Shown here: in pieces, positions 13,659 through 22,347 of the stretch
Layout of the letters: every line of letters begins with the position of its first letter
Numbering within the stretch: the first letter of the stretch is position 1
Source: a virus
IMG/VR virus record: IMGVR_UViG_3300004460_000347
Location: 1 to 31,880 of that record
Length of the DNA: 31,880 nt
Reading direction: 5' to 3' (one strand)
The notes under the pieces: generated by a model
The model's database searches: none
Told to the model about the DNA's origin: nothing
What the model saw: only the letters and a program-made list of their open reading frames with translations
Program-made: the position numbers and the translations under genes

Positions 13659-14705
13659 ATGGCAATTTTCGCACGTTCACCTTATATTCTAACAATAAAC
13701 GAAACAGGACAAACTGCCACAATGATACAGTTATTTTTGTGGGGTGGTAATACTACTCCAATGCCTGCTTCTCCTGCGTACACATTAAGTAAGCAAATAC
13801 CTTCGTCAAGTTCACCTGCGACTTACTACGACTTATCTCCTTATATAAGAGAGTTTATCAATCACAATACATTGCAAAATGTTACAAGTGGTAATCCACC
13901 GACAAACTCTTTTCAATGGGCTTGGGTAGCAGTAAAAACATTTAAGAAAACTACAGGTGGATTTGTTCAGTTTGGCTCAACACTTACTTATCGTGCATAC
14001 GATGGTTATGGAAATTATACTGATGGAGCTAATCCTAATTTGTCAATCGTTCATCTTTCACCGATAGACTCCTACTATTACAATGACGGAACAGGTAACA
14101 CTGGACATATTACAATTGAAGGTGCAAGTGGATATTCAATTAAGTACACAAACTTAGTAACAGGAGCAGTTCAAACAGGTTCTTTGGCTACGTCAAACGT
14201 TAATGATTGGGCTAAAGTATGGCCAACATATTTAAGTACAGGAAATCGTGTTGAAATAATAACAGGAGGAAGTACAGTATGGAGTGCAACATTTAGACCA
14301 AAAGATGAATGTAAATACACACCTATAAGATGTGACTTTGTTAATAAGTTTGGAGCTTGGCAAACTGAGTGGTTTTTCAAAGCAAGTAACAAATCAATCA
14401 GCGTTGAAAACACGGAATATAATTTAATGCCTAAAACTTACCCCAATTATGATGTTTTAGAAGGTCAAAGAAAAGTCTTTAACACGAACGCAAAAGAGCA
14501 GATTAAAGTAAACACTGATTGGGTAAATGAAAGCTACTCTGAAACGATTAGACAATTAATGTTAAGCGAAAGAATATTATTAGACAAATCACCAGTGAAG
14601 ATAAATACGAAATCAACAGAGCTTTTCAAAAGCATTAATACACATATGATTAACTACCAACTAGACTTTGAATACGCTTACGACACAATTAACTCAGTAG
14701 TGTAA
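13659..14705 (+). CDS. Tail structural protein, possibly distal-tail type
   Basis: 348 residues, beta-rich. The first 220 residues contain repeated short strands. The C-terminal part has DECKYTPIRCDFVNKFGAW, GQRKVFNTN and LMLSERILL blocks shared with other Bacteroidota phage tail proteins. It is followed with a one-base overlap by the large hub-like protein, so both probably form the tail tip. Confidence 0.65.
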   Translation: MAIFARSPYILTINETGQTATMIQLFLWGGNTTPMPASPAYTLSKQIPSSSSPATYYDLSPYIREFINHNTLQNVTSGNPPTNSFQWAWVAVKTFKKTTGGFVQFGSTLTYRAYDGYGNYTDGANPNLSIVHLSPIDSYYYNDGTGNTGHITIEGASGYSIKYTNLVTGAVQTGSLATSNVNDWAKVWPTYLSTGNRVEIITGGSTVWSATFRPKDECKYTPIRCDFVNKFGAWQTEWFFKASNKSISVENTEYNLMPKTYPNYDVLEGQRKVFNTNAKEQIKVNTDWVNESYSETIRQLMLSERILLDKSPVKINTKSTELFKSINTHMINYQLDFEYAYDTINSVV

Positions 14706-16972
14706 TGAATAGAAAGGTACAAATATACATTGAGGGACAAAGACTTGAACTGTTCAACGATGAGCAGATTCAGGTAACATCTACTCAACAGAATGTAGCA
14801 GATATATCCAAAACTTACACGGACTTTTCGCAAAGTTTTACTATTCCTGCTTCGCCTTATAACAATGCAATCTTACAACACTTTTATCAGAGTGACGTAA
14901 ATGCCACTATTGACCACAACATCCGTAGAAACGCATTCATTGAAATTGACTTGACTTTCTTTAGACGTGGTAAAATTCAGATTGACAAAGCACAATTAAA
15001 AAACGGACAAGCAGAAAGCTATTCATTAAGTTTCTTTGGAGATGGTAAAACATTACTAGATTATTTTGGTGAGGACTTGCTAAGTAATTTAGATTACACA
15101 GATAACAATCATCTATATAATGGTAATGAAGTAAAAAATAGAATTACAGACGATACAAATGCTTACGATGTAAAATATCCTTTAATCAGTTCAAAAAGAA
15201 TATGGACTTGGACAGGACAAACACCTACGACAATTACTCCAACTTGGTTAACAATACCTACAAATAGTTCTAACGACATTCATCACACATCAGGACACAT
15301 ACACTACAATGAGTTGTTTCCTGCTCTTAGAGTTCAAGAAATATTTAAACGAATCTCACAAAAATACGGAGTTACCTTCAATGGAAACTTTTTGAGTGAT
15401 GATAGATTTACTAAACTATTCTTGTGGTATAAAAACAAAAATGAATATTTATATTGGACTGAATCACAAAACGTAGATTTTAATAATTATTTAACATCAA
15501 GTAATGTAGCTACCAATTCAATTGATTTAACAAATAATTGTATAAATATTCAGCAATATGTAAATAATGGATATCAACATCAAATAACTATTCTTGTAAA
15601 TTCTATTTCAAGCGCTACTAATGCTTTTTTAGATATTTATCAAAATGGAAATTTATTTCAAAGTATTCCATTTACTACAATAGGTTTATTACCTACAATT
15701 ACCATACAAGACGTTTTTGGATTAAACCAAAAATATACTTTCAAAATGAGAACAAGTAGTACTTGTAGCATTAATATATCAGTAGGTTACATTATTCGTT
15801 ATTTTGATAATTCAGGTTATGCGCAAAATATTACAGGTGGTTGTACTACTTTCACAAATACATTTGTAGCTAAAACAGACCTAGCATCGTTAGCGCCTGT
15901 AATGAAAATAAGCGACTTCTTTAGTGGTATATGCAAGATATTTAATTTAACGTGTTATGCAACTTCTGCTAACACATATCAACTAGAGCCACTAGACGAT
16001 TGGTATTCAGCAGGAGCAATAGTAGACATTTCACAATTTACAGACGTAAATTCTATTGATGTAGACAGAATGAAGCTATACAAGAAAATTACAATGAAGT
16101 ATCAAGACTCTGAATCGTTTTTAAACAAGCAATTCAGTCAGTTGTTCATGCGTGAGTATGGAAACACGACATATCAATATTCTTATGATGGTGATGAGTT
16201 TACTTTAGATGTACCTTTCGAGAACTTGCTACAGACTAAATTCACAGGAAGTAATTTACAAGTAGGTTACTCATTAAACAACGAGTTTGCTCCATATGTT
16301 CCTAAGCCAATTCTGCTTTATCAATATGACAATAAAGATGTTGATTTTCACTTTAACAATGGAACTACGACAAGTAACATAACAAACTACACACCTTTTG
16401 GGCAAGACCTTTACACAAATTTAACTGATTACACTTTAAACTTTGCTCCTGATATTTCTACGATATTAAACGTACCAGTGCAACAAACTTTATTCGGAAC
16501 GTATTATTTTTCTTACCTATACAATCTTTACAATTTAAAGCAGAGATTAATCAGTGTAAAAACGATACTACCAATAGGACTTTTGACAGGATTAAAATTA
16601 AATGATAGATTAGTTATTAGAGACAAGCGTTACATCATTAATTCAATGCAATCTAATCTGACTACTGGAGAAGTAAACTTCCAACTTATCCTAGACTTTA
16701 GACCAATGGTAAATTCTACGCAGATACCAAACGTAGGAGTTGATGGAGGAGACATTCAATTATCTATTGACTTTGTAAACGATACTTTCTCTGCTTATAT
16801 GAGTTCTACAAATTCAGATGTTACTATTGCACCTGATTACATCGAAGCAAGTCAGTTGGTAAATGTTACTTTACCTAGTGGAACTGCAGGAACTGTTTAT
16901 CCGATAAATATTCAGTACACATTAAATTCAGGAATCATACAAACACGAACTATTAATATTTTACAACAATGA
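14705..16972 (+). CDS. Tail tip/baseplate hub-like protein
   Basis: 755 residues, the largest protein encoded here. The N-terminus (VQIYIEGQRLELFNDEQ, SFTIPASPYN) is characteristic of a Bacteroidota tail-tip family. A middle part at about 240-385 (15420-15860) is richer in Asn, Ile and T-ending codons than its flanks, like an inserted or exchanged domain. The last 75 residues form a separate beta domain. It is likely to connect the tube to the fibre and may carry receptor specificity. Confidence 0.7.
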   Translation: MNRKVQIYIEGQRLELFNDEQIQVTSTQQNVADISKTYTDFSQSFTIPASPYNNAILQHFYQSDVNATIDHNIRRNAFIEIDLTFFRRGKIQIDKAQLKNGQAESYSLSFFGDGKTLLDYFGEDLLSNLDYTDNNHLYNGNEVKNRITDDTNAYDVKYPLISSKRIWTWTGQTPTTITPTWLTIPTNSSNDIHHTSGHIHYNELFPALRVQEIFKRISQKYGVTFNGNFLSDDRFTKLFLWYKNKNEYLYWTESQNVDFNNYLTSSNVATNSIDLTNNCINIQQYVNNGYQHQITILVNSISSATNAFLDIYQNGNLFQSIPFTTIGLLPTITIQDVFGLNQKYTFKMRTSSTCSINISVGYIIRYFDNSGYAQNITGGCTTFTNTFVAKTDLASLAPVMKISDFFSGICKIFNLTCYATSANTYQLEPLDDWYSAGAIVDISQFTDVNSIDVDRMKLYKKITMKYQDSESFLNKQFSQLFMREYGNTTYQYSYDGDEFTLDVPFENLLQTKFTGSNLQVGYSLNNEFAPYVPKPILLYQYDNKDVDFHFNNGTTTSNITNYTPFGQDLYTNLTDYTLNFAPDISTILNVPVQQTLFGTYYFSYLYNLYNLKQRLISVKTILPIGLLTGLKLNDRLVIRDKRYIINSMQSNLTTGEVNFQLILDFRPMVNSTQIPNVGVDGGDIQLSIDFVNDTFSAYMSSTNSDVTIAPDYIEASQLVNVTLPSGTAGTVYPINIQYTLNSGIIQTRTINILQQ

Positions 16973-17124
16973 TAAAGCAAATAATAGCAATGTTAGCCAT
17001 AGATAACTTCTACGGAATATCAGAAAACATAGACATAGCCAAAGGAAAGTATGCAAATACAAAATCATTCCGTAAAATGACAAGACAAGAGATACGAAAA
17101 AACGCACGCAAAAAAATTAACTGA
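16969..17124 (+). CDS. Very small basic protein (51 aa)
   Basis: 51 residues, with a Lys/Arg-rich end (KMTRQEIRKNARKKIN). Its start overlaps the hub gene stop (ATGA) and its stop overlaps the tape measure start (TGATG), a double coupling that supports a real gene. It may be a tail assembly accessory. Function unknown. Confidence 0.6.
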   Translation: MIKQIIAMLAIDNFYGISENIDIAKGKYANTKSFRKMTRQEIRKNARKKIN

Positions 17125-19013
17125 TGGCTGAAAAGAAAGTAATAGAAATACAGGTAAAAACAAATGCAGCTCAATCTACAACTGAAATAAATGCAGCAAC
17201 TACAGCTACACAAAACTTAGGTAATGCAACTGCTGAAGCAGGTTCTAAATCGAAAGTTTTTAATGATGTTAAGAATGTCATTACAAGTATGGTTCCTGGA
17301 CTTAAAGCAGCAGAAGGTGGTGTGACAGGTTTAAGCGCTAGTTTAAAGGCATTACTAGCTAATCCTGTTATATTAGTTGTTACAGGAATTGTAGCGGCTT
17401 TAAAATTCGTTTATGAAGCATTTCAATCTAACGTTAAAATAGGTAAAGAGATAGCAACAGTTTGGGCAGGATTAAGTGGTGTGGGAAGTCAGATTGTAGA
17501 TTCTGTAATGGGATTAGTCAGAGCATTTGCATACGCAGCAGAAGCGGCATATAAATTTATTACATTAGATTTTACAGGTGCAGCAAAAGCAATGAAAAAA
17601 GCTAATGGAGAAGCTTCAACTTCATTTAATCAATTAAAAGATGCAGTTGACGGAACAACCTATTCTATATTAAAAGGATTAGAAAAACAACAACAAGCAA
17701 ATAATAAAGCTAAAAAAGAACAATCAGTTAGACAATCTGAGATTAACAAATTACTTGTTCAGTCTCGTGAGATTTTAACAGATGAAACTGCATCTATCAA
17801 AGACAAAAAGAAAGCATTAGAAGAAGTCACAAAAGCAGAAAAAGATAGTTCAAAAGAAAAAGTAAGAACTGCACAAGTTGATTTAGATATTCTAAAGAAA
17901 AAAGCTAAAGCATTAGGTGGACAAGCGGAAATAAAAATGAAGCAAGAAATCCGAGATGCTACAGTTGCATTAAATGAAGCGGAAACGGAAAATGCAATGA
18001 CAGGAATTAAATTGAATAAGCAACGTAAAATGTTACTTAGACAAGAAGTTGCTGATGGAAAAGAAGCCGCTAATGCTGCAAAAGAAAGAGCTAAAGAAAA
18101 GTCAGAAGCAGAAAAAGCAGTTTTAAAAGCAAAACAAGATGTTCTTGATAAAATTAGAAAGGCTGAAATTGATGCTAATAAAAATGCAATAGAAAAACAA
18201 CAAGAATTTGATAATCATATTGAAGCCATTGCAGAGCAAAACTATTTAAATACATTAAGTAATAAAGAAAAAGAACTTCAATTAGCAAATGACAAATATT
18301 TTGAATTAGAAACTTTAGCAACAGGAAATAAAGACCAATTAGCAATAATTGAACTTGCTAAAATGAATGAGTTGAATGACATCAACTTAAAATATCAGGA
18401 TGAAGCATACAAAGCAGATAAAGCAGCAAAAGATAAAAAAGATGCAGCAGATAAAGAAGCTGCAGCAAAAGAAATAGCACAAGCAAAAGCAGTAGCAGAA
18501 CAAAAAGCTGCTATTCAAATGCAAGGACTAGACACTGCACTTCAGGGAGTTCAGTTAATTAAAGGTTTATTTGAAAAACAAAAAGGAGTACAGAAAGCAG
18601 CAGTTATTGCAGAATCTGCAATTGGTATTGCTAAAATGATTATTGCAAATAAACTAGCAAATGTAGCAGCACTAGCAACACCTCAAGCAGTAGCATCAAG
18701 TGGATTGACAGCAGCACCCGTTATTGCAATGAATAATATATCTACAGGAATAGGTATCGCAGCGAATATAGCAGCTACTGCAAAAGCATTAAAAACTTTA
18801 GGCGGTGGTTCTGCTCCTCCGGCTGGTGACACAGGTGGAGGTGGAGGAAGTGGAGTTATGTCTGCAAACTTTAACGTTGTAGGAAACTCCGGACTTAATC
18901 AACTTGGACAACTTCAACAGAAACCGATGAAGACTTATGTAGTTAGTGGAGATATGTCAACTGCTCAAGCACTAGATAGAAACAGAATTGAAAATGCAAC
19001 ATTAGTACAATAA
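17124..19013 (+). CDS. Tail tape measure protein
   Basis: 629 residues. It has a hydrophobic segment (NPVILVVTGIVAALKFVYEA, about 75-94) and a long Lys/Glu/Ala-rich coiled coil (about 190-490). A second hydrophobic Ala/Ile-rich stretch (about 500-560) precedes a Gly-rich hinge (GGGSAPPAGDTGGGGG) and a short C-terminal tail. This is the usual shape of tape measure proteins, which set tail length and are injected with the DNA. At about 1.5 angstrom per residue the tail would be roughly 90-95 nm, within the range of siphophages. Confidence 0.85.
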   Translation: MAEKKVIEIQVKTNAAQSTTEINAATTATQNLGNATAEAGSKSKVFNDVKNVITSMVPGLKAAEGGVTGLSASLKALLANPVILVVTGIVAALKFVYEAFQSNVKIGKEIATVWAGLSGVGSQIVDSVMGLVRAFAYAAEAAYKFITLDFTGAAKAMKKANGEASTSFNQLKDAVDGTTYSILKGLEKQQQANNKAKKEQSVRQSEINKLLVQSREILTDETASIKDKKKALEEVTKAEKDSSKEKVRTAQVDLDILKKKAKALGGQAEIKMKQEIRDATVALNEAETENAMTGIKLNKQRKMLLRQEVADGKEAANAAKERAKEKSEAEKAVLKAKQDVLDKIRKAEIDANKNAIEKQQEFDNHIEAIAEQNYLNTLSNKEKELQLANDKYFELETLATGNKDQLAIIELAKMNELNDINLKYQDEAYKADKAAKDKKDAADKEAAAKEIAQAKAVAEQKAAIQMQGLDTALQGVQLIKGLFEKQKGVQKAAVIAESAIGIAKMIIANKLANVAALATPQAVASSGLTAAPVIAMNNISTGIGIAANIAATAKALKTLGGGSAPPAGDTGGGGGSGVMSANFNVVGNSGLNQLGQLQQKPMKTYVVSGDMSTAQALDRNRIENATLVQ

Positions 19014-19027
19014 ATCGTTTTAATATT

Positions 19028-19618
19028 ATGAAAATTGTAGAATTAGTAATAGACTCAAAAGATGAATTAAGCGGAATAGACGCAGTTTCTGTCGTACATT
19101 CTCCAGCAATAGAGGAAAACTTTATTTATCTATCAAAACACGAAGTAGAACTGAAAGAAGTAGACGCTGAGAAAAAGATTATTATGGGAGCTGCATTAGT
19201 TCCTAACAAACAAATCTACCGAGTAAACGAAAAGACGAAAGAAGAATACTACATATATTTTTCTGAGAATACAGTACGTCAAGCATCAGAGTTATTCTTA
19301 ATGAACTCAAATCAAAATAACGCTACCTACGAACACGACAAGAAACTTCAAGGAATGTCAGTTGTAGAAAGTTGGATAATTGACGATAGTAAAACGGATA
19401 AAAGTCGATTTTATGGCTTTGATTTGCCAAAAGGAACTTGGATGATATCTATGAAGGTAAACAACGAGGAAGTTTGGCAAGATGTTAAAGCAGGTAAAGT
19501 AAAAGGATTCTCAATCGAAGGTTACTTTGCAGACAAGTTAGAAATGTCAATGATGAGTGAAGAAGAAATGTTATTAGAACAAATTAAACAAATAATTATT
19601 GAAGATGGCAAAAACTAA
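19028..19618 (+). CDS. XkdF-like prohead protease
   Basis: 196 residues. The conserved block is visible: YEHDKKLQGMSVVESWIIDD with His103, then GFDLPKGTWMISMKV and KVKGFSIEGYF with Ser162. His and Ser are the expected catalytic pair of the assemblin-like fold. It would process scaffold and capsid proteins during head maturation. Its position before the scaffold and capsid genes fits. Confidence 0.82.
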   Translation: MKIVELVIDSKDELSGIDAVSVVHSPAIEENFIYLSKHEVELKEVDAEKKIIMGAALVPNKQIYRVNEKTKEEYYIYFSENTVRQASELFLMNSNQNNATYEHDKKLQGMSVVESWIIDDSKTDKSRFYGFDLPKGTWMISMKVNNEEVWQDVKAGKVKGFSIEGYFADKLEMSMMSEEEMLLEQIKQIIIEDGKN

Positions 19619-19802
19619 AACACCAAGTTACTCATCACCAAAAGGCGGCAAAAGAGGATGTCTATGCGAAAACGGAAAATATTCAAGCAAATGTTGCGAT
19701 GGTAGTCTTCAAGCACAAGGCATAGGAATGACTACAGGCACTGAAAACGTTTCTGTAACAATTAGTTCAGGTACTACTGTTATAATTCGTCAGAACGGAT
19801 AA
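19605..19802 (+). CDS. Small Cys-rich protein
   Basis: 65 residues from the ATG at 19605. The pattern SSPKGGKRGCLCENG ... KCCDGSLQAQGIG has four clustered cysteines (CLC, KCC) that could bind a metal. The motif seems familiar from flavobacterial phages beside the protease. Function unknown. It overlaps the protease end by 14 bases and is followed by a terminator. Confidence 0.65.
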   Translation: MAKTKTPSYSSPKGGKRGCLCENGKYSSKCCDGSLQAQGIGMTTGTENVSVTISSGTTVIIRQNG

Positions 19803-19805
19803 AAT

Positions 19806-19832
19806 AAAGCTACTTTAATAGGTGGCTTTCTT
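19806..19832 (+). terminator. Rho-independent terminator, possibly working in both directions
   Basis: AAAGCTAC (19806-19813) pairs with GTGGCTTT (19822-19829) with one G-T pair, followed by TCTTATTT. It closes the tail/protease operon and faces the end of the minus-strand cassette. In the reverse sense the stem has one mismatch. It is nearly the same sequence as the terminator at 6913. Confidence 0.75.
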
Positions 19833-19834
19833 AT

Positions 19835-19996
19835 TTAATCTTCTTGTATTTCTTTTATTTCGTGTATTTCATTAACTGCAATATAAAAATCATTAATAAC
19901 TTTTGTATGCCTGTTTATTCCGTGTTGTCCAAGCAATTGATAAACTAAATCTAAAAATGACAACATCTCGTGTATTTCCTTTCTTGTTCTTTTCAT
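19835..19996 (-). CDS. Minus-strand cassette gene 2 (53 aa)
   Basis: 53 residues, MKRTRKEIHEMLSFL to EIHEIKEIQED: a helical, His/Glu/Ile-rich protein with no known motif. Its start overlaps the stop of the other minus-strand gene (ATGA on that strand), so the two form an operon. It ends next to the shared terminator. Together they are the only genes against the direction of the genome, typical of an added cassette (moron). Confidence 0.6.
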   Translation of the reverse strand: MKRTRKEIHEMLSFLDLVYQLLGQHGINRHTKVINDFYIAVNEIHEIKEIQED

Positions 19997-20241
19997 AATA
20001 ATACTTTTTCTAGTTCTTCCCTAACTTCTACTAAATATTCTAGGAATGTCCATTGAGTCCCTAATTGATAATCAAAATTACATTCTTTAGGTAATTCTTT
20101 AATATAACCTGCTAAAAATAATTTATGAGAGTTTAATCTTGAAGGAGTAACAAAATCTATTGTTTCATCAATCCATAGTATTGCTAGTTCTTTACTACCA
20201 AATTTATCTAATAAGTAAAATGATTTGTCTTTTGGGTTCAT
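19993..20241 (-). CDS. Minus-strand cassette gene 1 (82 aa)
   Basis: 82 residues, starting MNPKDKSFYLLDKFGSKELA and including a LATP-like helix region (AILWIDETIDFV) and WTFLEYLVEVREELEKVL. It is acidic and helical, and not recognised. It is preceded on its own strand by a TATATTTG promoter element, so it is likely expressed separately from the late genes. Possible roles are lysogenic conversion, superinfection exclusion or host takeover, with no direct evidence for any. Confidence 0.65.
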   Translation of the reverse strand: MNPKDKSFYLLDKFGSKELAILWIDETIDFVTPSRLNSHKLFLAGYIKELPKECNFDYQLGTQWTFLEYLVEVREELEKVLL

Positions 20242-20257
20242 AGCTTTTAATTTTTAT

Positions 20258-20265
20258 CAAATATA
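20258..20265 (-). promoter_or_regulatory. Promoter element of the minus-strand cassette
   Basis: Read on the minus strand this is TATATTTG, a perfect TAnnTTTG, 16 bases before the start of the gene at 20241. No -33 TTG is seen at the usual distance. It lies in a 75-base gap that also holds the leader of the plus-strand gene at 20317. Confidence 0.55.
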
Positions 20266-20316
20266 TAAAAATACAACAGATAAATCTAATTATCGTTTTA
20301 TTAAAAAAAGAAGACA

Positions 20317-20697
20317 ATGGGATTAAACGAAGTATTTAAAAAAGTAGCATCAATTAATGAAGTTACTGAGTTAGCAAAACACGAAGTTCTTTTAGCTGAC
20401 TTTGCAGATATTAAAACACAACTTGACAGAGTTGAAGGTGAATACAAAAAAATACTTGACTACTCAAATAAAATTTATGCGTTGAAACAAGAAGCTAAAA
20501 AAAATACTTCGGTTGATGCGTTGAGTAGAATAAATGCTGAATTAGCAAGTGATAGAACAAACTTTATTGTTAAAGTAAAAGCATTAGGGATTGATGAAAC
20601 AAAAATACCACAACCTAAGCAATACGAAGAAGCAATTAAAAAAGTAAGTGCTTTAATTAACAAAGCAAAAGAATACGTATTAGACTTTCAAAAATAA
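20317..20697 (+). CDS. Small coiled-coil head protein
   Basis: 126 residues, almost all helical with heptad-like spacing (DFADIKTQLDRVEGEYKKIL, IYALKQEAKKN). It is followed by a scaffold-like protein and the capsid protein, so a head assembly role is likely. No catalytic motif is seen. Confidence 0.6.
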   Translation: MGLNEVFKKVASINEVTELAKHEVLLADFADIKTQLDRVEGEYKKILDYSNKIYALKQEAKKNTSVDALSRINAELASDRTNFIVKVKALGIDETKIPQPKQYEEAIKKVSALINKAKEYVLDFQK

Positions 20698-20710
20698 ATA
20701 AAAACGAAAA

Positions 20711-21295
20711 ATGAAAAATAGCACAATCAACAAAATCAAAGCACTTCTAGGAATGGCAGTGAGTTTAGAAATGATGAAGTTAGCAGACGGAACTACGGTT
20801 TTAGAAGCAGACGCATTTGAAATGGATAACGAAGTATTTATCGTTACTGCAGATGAGCAAAAAATTCCTTTGCCAATTGGTGAATACGAATTAGAGAACG
20901 GAATGATTCTAGTAGTAGAAGTGGAAGGAATGATCAAAGAAGTAAAAGAAGCTCCAGTTGCTGAAGAAGTTATGCCTGAAGATGAAGTTGCTCCTGAAGT
21001 TCCTGTAGCTGCTGCTGAAGAAGTATCTGCTCCAAAGAAAACTATCGAATCAATTGTTAAAGAAACATTCTTTTCAGAAATCGAAGCATTAAAAACAGAA
21101 AATATTGAATTGAAAGCTAAATTGGAATTGCTTTCTAAAGTTGACGAAGTTGCAGTTGAAGCAATCGAACTTTCAGAAGAGCCTAAACCGATTATGCACA
21201 ATCCTGAAAACACGAAACCAGTAGAGATGTTCAAGTTTGCACAAAACAGAACTAAAACTTCCTTGGATTCAATCTTTGAAAAATTAAACAAATAA
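20711..21295 (+). CDS. Scaffold-like protein
   Basis: 194 residues, very acidic. A small beta-rich N-terminal domain (GTTVLEADAFEMDNEVFIV, IPLPIGEYELENGM) precedes a Pro/Ala/Glu-rich flexible stretch (about 78-117), a coiled coil (IESIVKETFFSEIEALKTEN) and a basic C-terminal end (FKFAQNRTKTS). Position directly before the major capsid gene, length and charge fit a capsid scaffold cleaved by the XkdF-like protease. Confidence 0.7.
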   Translation: MKNSTINKIKALLGMAVSLEMMKLADGTTVLEADAFEMDNEVFIVTADEQKIPLPIGEYELENGMILVVEVEGMIKEVKEAPVAEEVMPEDEVAPEVPVAAAEEVSAPKKTIESIVKETFFSEIEALKTENIELKAKLELLSKVDEVAVEAIELSEEPKPIMHNPENTKPVEMFKFAQNRTKTSLDSIFEKLNK

Positions 21296-21320
21296 TATTA
21301 ACTAACAAACATTTTTTAAA

Positions 21321-22274
21321 ATGGCAACTACAACATCAATTACTACTACTTACGCTGGAGAATTTGCAGGTAAGTACATTGCCGCAGCTTTATTGTCTGC
21401 ACCAACATTAGAGCAAGGTGGTTTAACTATCCACCCGAACGTAAAGTTCAAACAAGTTATTCAGAAAATTGGAAGTGATGCAGTCGTTAAAGATGCAACT
21501 TGTGATTTTAGTGCTACATCTACATTAACATTAACTGAGAAAGTTCTTCAACCTGAGGAGTTCCAAGTTAACTTACAATTGTGTAAAAAAGATTTCCATT
21601 CAACTTGGCAAGCTGCTGAGATGGGTTACTCTGCATTTGATGTACTTCCTAAATCTTTCTCTGATTACCTTATCGGTTACGTTGCAAATAGAGTATCTGC
21701 TGCAATGGAGAAAACAATATGGACAGGAGTTAATGCTACTGCAGGTGAGTTCGCAGGAATTATGACACAATTAACTACAGATGCTGCTTTACCATCTGCA
21801 CAAGAAGTTGCAGGTACAACAGTTACTGCTGCTAACGTTGTTGCTCAAATCGGTTCTATCGTTGATGCTATTCCTTCACGTTTGTACGGACAACCTGACT
21901 TGAAATTGTACCTTTCTCAAAATATCGTTAAAGCATACATTCGTGCTTTAGGCGGATTCGGTGCTTCAGGATTAGGTGCTAACGGTACTAACAATCAAGG
22001 AACACAATGGTACACAAATGGTTCTTTGAGCTTCGATGGTTTACCAATCTTTATGGCTAACGGATTAGCTGACAATACAGGTATTGCTACTACAACTTCT
22101 AACCTTCACTTCGCAACAGGTTTGTTGAACGATATGAACCAAGTTAAAGTATTAGATATGGCAGATTTGGACGGATCAGAAAACGTTCGTGTAGTTATGC
22201 GTTTTACTGCAGATGCTAAATACGGATTTGCTGAGGATATCGTTACTTACGGAATCGTTAACTCTGCTAACTAA
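21321..22274 (+). CDS. Major capsid protein (HK97-like fold likely)
   Basis: 317 residues. It is rich in small residues, with blocks such as GGLTIHPNVKFKQVIQKIGS, TEKVLQPEEFQVNLQLCKKD, YLIGYVANRVSAAMEKTIWTG (shown in part) and FTADAKYGFAEDIVTYGI. High Ala/Thr/Gly content, regular codons and a strong terminator right after it suggest an abundant virion protein. No cleaved N-terminal delta domain is evident, which is consistent with a separate scaffold gene. Confidence 0.82.
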   Translation: MATTTSITTTYAGEFAGKYIAAALLSAPTLEQGGLTIHPNVKFKQVIQKIGSDAVVKDATCDFSATSTLTLTEKVLQPEEFQVNLQLCKKDFHSTWQAAEMGYSAFDVLPKSFSDYLIGYVANRVSAAMEKTIWTGVNATAGEFAGIMTQLTTDAALPSAQEVAGTTVTAANVVAQIGSIVDAIPSRLYGQPDLKLYLSQNIVKAYIRALGGFGASGLGANGTNNQGTQWYTNGSLSFDGLPIFMANGLADNTGIATTTSNLHFATGLLNDMNQVKVLDMADLDGSENVRVVMRFTADAKYGFAEDIVTYGIVNSAN

Positions 22275-22293
22275 TATTAACAGACATTAATTT

Positions 22294-22323
22294 AAAGGGG
22301 AGGTCAAATGCCTTCCCTTTTTT
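22294..22323 (+). terminator. Rho-independent terminator after the capsid gene
   Basis: AAAGGGGAGG (22294-22303) pairs with CCTTCCCTTT (22311-22320) with one G-T pair and a 7-base loop, then Ts. It would protect the 3' end or reduce transcription into downstream genes. Confidence 0.85.
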
Positions 22324-22347
22324 GTTTCACTAAAAAAATATAAAAAA

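Noticed and set aside
20680-21291. Long minus-strand ORF of about 200 codons opposite the scaffold-like gene
   Set aside because: It is the mirror of a biased acidic, Ala/Pro-rich gene, so the opposite strand stays open by composition. Its protein is Ser/Ile/Phe-rich without pattern.
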